A DNA stretch of 64,000 bases from Streptomyces sp. SAJ15 (GTDB lineage: Bacteria; Actinomycetota; Actinomycetes; Streptomycetales; Streptomycetaceae): positions 147,053-211,052 of the forward strand of contig NZ_NISY01000011.1 in NCBI RefSeq assembly GCF_007595705.1, given 5' to 3'. The position numbers and the translations under genes were made by a program. Below, piece by piece: positions 61,150 to 64,000 of the stretch (position 1 is the first letter of the stretch; the number at the start of each line of letters is the position of its first letter). The notes under the pieces were generated by a model. That model saw only the letters and a program-made list of their open reading frames with translations, ran no database searches and was not told where the DNA came from.

Positions 61150-62333
61150 ACGTCCCGCAGCCCCGCGCTGAGCAGCTCCACGAAGCTCACGTCCTCCCGC
61201 GCCACGCCGAACACCTCGGCGCGGAGCATGATCCGCTCCGCCCAGGCGCGGTGCGGCTTCACCTCGTTCATCTTGTTGGTGTACGCGGAACGCAGCACAC
61301 CGCCCCCGTCGCGTTCGGGTTCGAGGATGTCGCTGGCGTCGCTGAACTCCTCGTGGCTGACCACGGACAGCGCGTGCACGGGCGCCACATGGGAGGGGTG
61401 GATGCAGGTCTTGCCCTGGAGTCCGTTGGCGCGGTCGAGCTCGATCTCGCGCAGCAGGCCGTCCATGTCGTGCTCGATGAGGGCCGCGCGCACCTCCTCG
61501 GCCCGGCCCAGGAAGGGGCTGCGTCGCAGCTGGGGCTTGAACATGCGCTCGTGGGGTTTGAAGTACTCCCACACCGGGCCGGTCACGGTGAAGCCGGTGC
61601 CGTCCGCGCGGCCCAGCACGTTCACCACGTCCGCGATCACCGAGGCGACGAGCTGGACGTCGTACGCGGTCATGTCGGGCGCCCGGCGCAGCCCGTACGC
61701 GGAGCAGAAGTCGGTCACGCCCAGGCGCAGCGCCAGCACCCGGTCGCGGTACTTGTCGACGGTGCGGGCGATGCCGCCGAGGGTGTCGGTGCGGGTCTCC
61801 AGGTGCAGCAGTTCGGGTGATTCGAGGACCGGCATGGCGAAGAGCCGGCGCCCGTCCAGCGCGTCGACCGTTTCGGGCGTCTCCGCGGATATCAGGGCGT
61901 CCAGGAAGGGGACGCCGCGCTCCTCGGTGAACTTCGGCAGTACGAATCCGGACAGCAGCCGCACGGCCGGTCCGAGGCGCCGTACGAGGTCGGCTATCTG
62001 CTCCGGGGTCCGCACCCGGATGAACAAAAGGGGCAGAGAATCCGCGGAGTCGCGCGCGGCGAGCTCCGAGAACTGCCGTACCAGGTTCTCCTCGGCCGCC
62101 GCCACCTCGCGGTCGTCGATCGAGTCCTCCAGGCACAGGACCATGGACACAACGCCGTGACCTGCTTGTTTGACGATGTCCTCGGCCAGCCGGGGGCGGG
62201 TGGCGGGGCTGTAGAGGGTGGCGCCGAGGGCCACGGCGAGGGTGCGCGCCGGGGAGTGCGCGCTGAATTCTCCAGGCTGCCGATGGAACAGCTTGCTCCG
62301 CAATCCCTCCGGCAGATGCCTGAAATGTTGCAT
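61146..62333 (-). CDS. HpcH/HpaI aldolase-citrate lyase family enzyme of Ter operon
   Basis: A 395-residue TIM-barrel enzyme. VSMVLCLEDSIDDREVAAAEENL holds the metal/CoA-proximal acids (E-D-S-I), LLFIRVRTPEQI, FVLPKF, MPVLESPELL with the metal Glu, and LALRLGVTDFCSAYGLRR. The end has NGLQGKTCIHPSHVAPVHAL, as in CitE-like proteins. It is the first gene of the four-gene operon. ATG at 62333 has GGGGATAT upstream; the extra 28 codons in frame are in promoter DNA. Such CitE-like enzymes with TerD neighbours probably act on a C-C bond in a precursor of the operon product. Confidence 0.92.
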   Translation of the reverse strand: MQHFRHLPEGLRSKLFHRQPGEFSAHSPARTLAVALGATLYSPATRPRLAEDIVKQAGHGVVSMVLCLEDSIDDREVAAAEENLVRQFSELAARDSADSLPLLFIRVRTPEQIADLVRRLGPAVRLLSGFVLPKFTEERGVPFLDALISAETPETVDALDGRRLFAMPVLESPELLHLETRTDTLGGIARTVDKYRDRVLALRLGVTDFCSAYGLRRAPDMTAYDVQLVASVIADVVNVLGRADGTGFTVTGPVWEYFKPHERMFKPQLRRSPFLGRAEEVRAALIEHDMDGLLREIELDRANGLQGKTCIHPSHVAPVHALSVVSHEEFSDASDILEPERDGGGVLRSAYTNKMNEVKPHRAWAERIMLRAEVFGVAREDVSFVELLSAGLRDV

Positions 62334-62390
62334 ATATATCCCCGTCCTACCGGTGCCCTCCACCGTCGGTACCGGCCCTGAGCATGGCCG

Positions 62391-62458
62391 ATTATCGTAC
62401 GTCCAGTGGCGGGTCAAGAGTTCCCCAAGTACGTGAAAATCAAGTAACTCATATGAGT
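62391..62458. promoter_or_regulatory. divergent promoter/operator region of the HpcH operon and terD
   Basis: For the leftward operon TTGACC (reverse of 62412-62417) and GATAAT (reverse of 62391-62396) are 15 bases apart, slightly short for a standard promoter. A perfect 12-base palindrome ACTCATATGAGT at 62447-62458 lies behind it and could bind a regulator of both directions. The remaining stretch to terD is taken up by a tandem repeat. Confidence 0.5.
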
Positions 62459-62551
62459 CGCTGGAGTGTCCCGCTCCACCCCCGCCGCTCCACCCCGCCG
62501 CGCCGCCCCACGGCCCGCGTCAGCGCCCCGGTGCCGGCCCGCCCCACCACT

Positions 62552-62643
62552 CCCACCCCGCTGCGTTCGCCCCCGCCCACCCCGCTGCGTTACCCCCGCC
62601 CACCCCCCTGTGTTGTCCCCTCCCACCCCCTGCGTTGTCCCCG
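62552..62643 (+). repeat. four tandem copies of a 22-24 base unit upstream of terD
   Basis: The unit CCCACCCCGCTGCGTTCGCCCC recurs four times (62552, 62576, 62599, 62622) with few changes. The last copy ends 29 bases before the terD start, so copies probably lie in its 5' leader or promoter. Confidence 0.9.
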
Positions 62644-62671
62644 CCCCCTCGAGGAAGGCAGGATTGCGGCC

Positions 62672-63808
62672 ATGACGCACGCGATGTCGAAGGGATCGAA
62701 CATCCCACTGGAGGCCACGGCCGTACGGGTCGTCCTGCGCTGGACCCCCGGCCCGGAGGTGCCCGACGTGGACGCCTCCGCGCTGTTGCTGGCCGCCGAC
62801 GGCCGCGTGCGCTCCGACGACGACTTCGTCTTCTACAACCAGCCCCGGCACCCCTCCGGGCTGGTCCGGCACCTGCCGAAGAAGCGGCTCCCCGAGGGCC
62901 TCACGGACACCGTCGAGGCGGATCTGTCGGCCCTGGAGCGGGGCGTGGACCGGGTGGTACTGGCCGCCTCCGCCGACGGCGGCCCCTTCGGCCGCGTCAC
63001 CGACCTGTGCCTGCGGCTCCACGACGCCGCGGCCCCGGCGGGCGCCGAGCCCCTGGCGGTCTTCGAGGTCACCGCGGAGACCGGCAAGGAGACCGCCATG
63101 ATCTGCGGCGAGCTCTACCGCCGCGGGGACGCGTGGAAGTTCCGGGCCCTGGGCCAGGGCTATGAGTCCGGGCTGGTCGGGCTCGCCACCGAGTTCGGCA
63201 TCTCGGTCGACGACGAGGACGCGGGCGCCGGCGCGGGCACCGCTGTGAGGTCGGGTCCGAGCACCGCGACGCCCGCCCCCGACTCCCCGGCGAGCGGCAC
63301 GACCGCGGGGAGCGATTCCGTGGCGCCCGGTTCCGTGACGCCCGACGCGGCCTCGGCCGCCACGGTGGCCACGCCCGGGCCCCAGCAGGGACAGGTGCCG
63401 CACACCTCCCCCACGCCGCCGCCCGTGCCCGTACCGCCGACCGGGGCCACCACCCAGCCCTTCCCGGCCCCCGCGCCGACACCGACCCCGGCGCCCGGCT
63501 ACGGCGAGGACGCCTGGGGCCCGGCCGCCCCGCAGCCCGCCGCGGCCTCCTCCGGCTACGGCTACCCGCCGGCGCCCCCCGCGCCCCCGGCAGGACCGCC
63601 GCCGGCGCAGCCCACCTACGGCTACCCCCAGCAGGCCCCGCCGCCGCCCGCCGCCCCGCCCGGCCAACAGCCCGCGCAGCAGCCCGGCTACGGCTATCCG
63701 CAGCCCCCCGCCTACGGCTACCCCCAGCAGGCCCAGCCCACGGCTCCGCCGGTGCCCGACCCGTCCTTCCGGCTGCCGCCGCAGGGGCCGCAGTTCCAGC
63801 AGCGCTAG
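62672..63808 (+). CDS. terD: TerD-family protein with Pro/Gln/Tyr-rich tail
   Basis: A 378-residue protein. The TerD domain spans residues 5-190: MSKGSNIPLEATAVRVVLRWTPG, DVDASALLLAADGRVRSDDDFVFYNQPRHPSG, DRVVLAASADGGPFGRVTDLCLRLHD and ETAMICGELYRRGDAWKFRALGQGYESGL. The D-x-D-x-S and D-D-D-F positions match calcium-binding TerD. Residues 200-378 are disordered, with YGYPPAP and YGYPQQ repeats. TerD proteins act in stress and tellurite responses. GAGGAAGG precedes the ATG. It is divergent from the HpcH-PRTase-StiP-HAD operon, the usual functional partner set. Confidence 0.93.
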   Translation: MTHAMSKGSNIPLEATAVRVVLRWTPGPEVPDVDASALLLAADGRVRSDDDFVFYNQPRHPSGLVRHLPKKRLPEGLTDTVEADLSALERGVDRVVLAASADGGPFGRVTDLCLRLHDAAAPAGAEPLAVFEVTAETGKETAMICGELYRRGDAWKFRALGQGYESGLVGLATEFGISVDDEDAGAGAGTAVRSGPSTATPAPDSPASGTTAGSDSVAPGSVTPDAASAATVATPGPQQGQVPHTSPTPPPVPVPPTGATTQPFPAPAPTPTPAPGYGEDAWGPAAPQPAAASSGYGYPPAPPAPPAGPPPAQPTYGYPQQAPPPPAAPPGQQPAQQPGYGYPQPPAYGYPQQAQPTAPPVPDPSFRLPPQGPQFQQR

Positions 63809-64000
63809 CTGTATTGCCCTGTGAGGTTGGGGACGCGGCTGGCGGGTGGTTGGCCTTTCAGCGCGGTGTGTCCGCGGTGGTGATTGTAGGTGTGCAGCCA
63901 TTCGCCGAAGGCCGCGCGTCGTTCTTGCTCTGAGTGGTAGGGGCGGGCGTAGGCCCACTCCTCCAGCAGGGTGCGGTTGAAGCGTTCGACCTTGCCGTTG
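63805..64000 (-). mobile_element. IS481-family transposase, C-terminal part (runs off window)
   Basis: The minus strand from 63999 to 63805 reads as 64 residues of an integrase-core transposase: NGKVERFNRTLLEEWAYARPYHSEQERRAAFGEW, then LHTYNHHRGHTALKGQPPASRVPNLTGQYS and a stop. NGKVERFN holds the last acid of the DDE triad, and the YN-x-HRxH and PxxR pattern is that of IS481. The TAG stop overlaps the terD stop, so the element boundary lies within a few bases of 63805-63815. The rest of the element is outside the window. Confidence 0.9.

Overview
The window is very GC-rich, with strong third-position GC bias, frequent GTG and TTG starts, AGGAGG-type ribosome binding sites and many 1-4 base stop/start overlaps (ATGA, GTGA, TGATG). 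The gene set (AmfS/SapB-type lanthipeptide locus, SCO2322-family protein, mycothiol-dependent maleylpyruvate isomerase fold, F420/FMN luciferase-like oxidoreductase, DUF4383, TerD system) points to a Streptomyces chromosome or a very close relative. There is no rRNA and no CRISPR array; the only transposon is a fragment at the right edge. All calls come from reading the sequence; no search was run.

Layout. 1-5.7 kb: end of an SDR/drug-efflux operon, a methyltransferase, a lipoprotein amidase, a membrane protein and a luciferase-like oxidoreductase. 5.8-10.8 kb: a minus-strand GT4 glycosyltransferase / SAM methyltransferase / alpha-toroid enzyme operon, divergent from a KstR-type TetR regulator, with a perfect KstR-type operator between them. 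11-18.8 kb: a class III lanthipeptide (SapB/AmfS-like) locus in the order amfT-amfS-amfB-amfA with convergent amfR. 19-20.9 kb: aldehyde dehydrogenase plus P450-type ferredoxin. 21.3-27.5 kb: a tightly coupled five-gene operon encoding an ECF-type importer with two exported accessory proteins, one an alpha/alpha-toroid. 27.5-30.2 kb: a divergent pair closely resembling mycobacterial fadA5 and cyp125 (sterol side-chain oxidation), sharing a near-consensus KstR operator. 30-46 kb: mixed envelope, transport and stress genes, including a PAP2 enzyme, a MhuD-like heme monooxygenase, an MFS-MarR fusion and a GDT1 manganese transporter behind a probable yybP-ykoY riboswitch. 46-55 kb: small enzymes, a frameshifted Tat-secreted protein, a two-component system, membrane proteins and tRNA-Val(UAC). 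56-64 kb: MazG-like, kinase-fold and micro-protein genes, then a four-gene HpcH/PRTase-TRSP/StiP/HAD operon divergent from a TerD gene, and the 3' end of an IS481-family transposase abutting terD.

How it may fit together. KstR, its two operators, FadA5 and CYP125 form a sterol-catabolism-like regulon spread over about 20 kb. The upstream operator also places the GT4/methyltransferase/toroid operon under probable KstR control, which is not a described KstR target that I know of. Between them lie the ALDH-ferredoxin pair, which could supply electrons to CYP125, and the ECF importer whose exported toroid protein recalls the cobalamin-binding intrinsic-factor fold. The joint function is inference; the gene identities and operator sequences are read directly.
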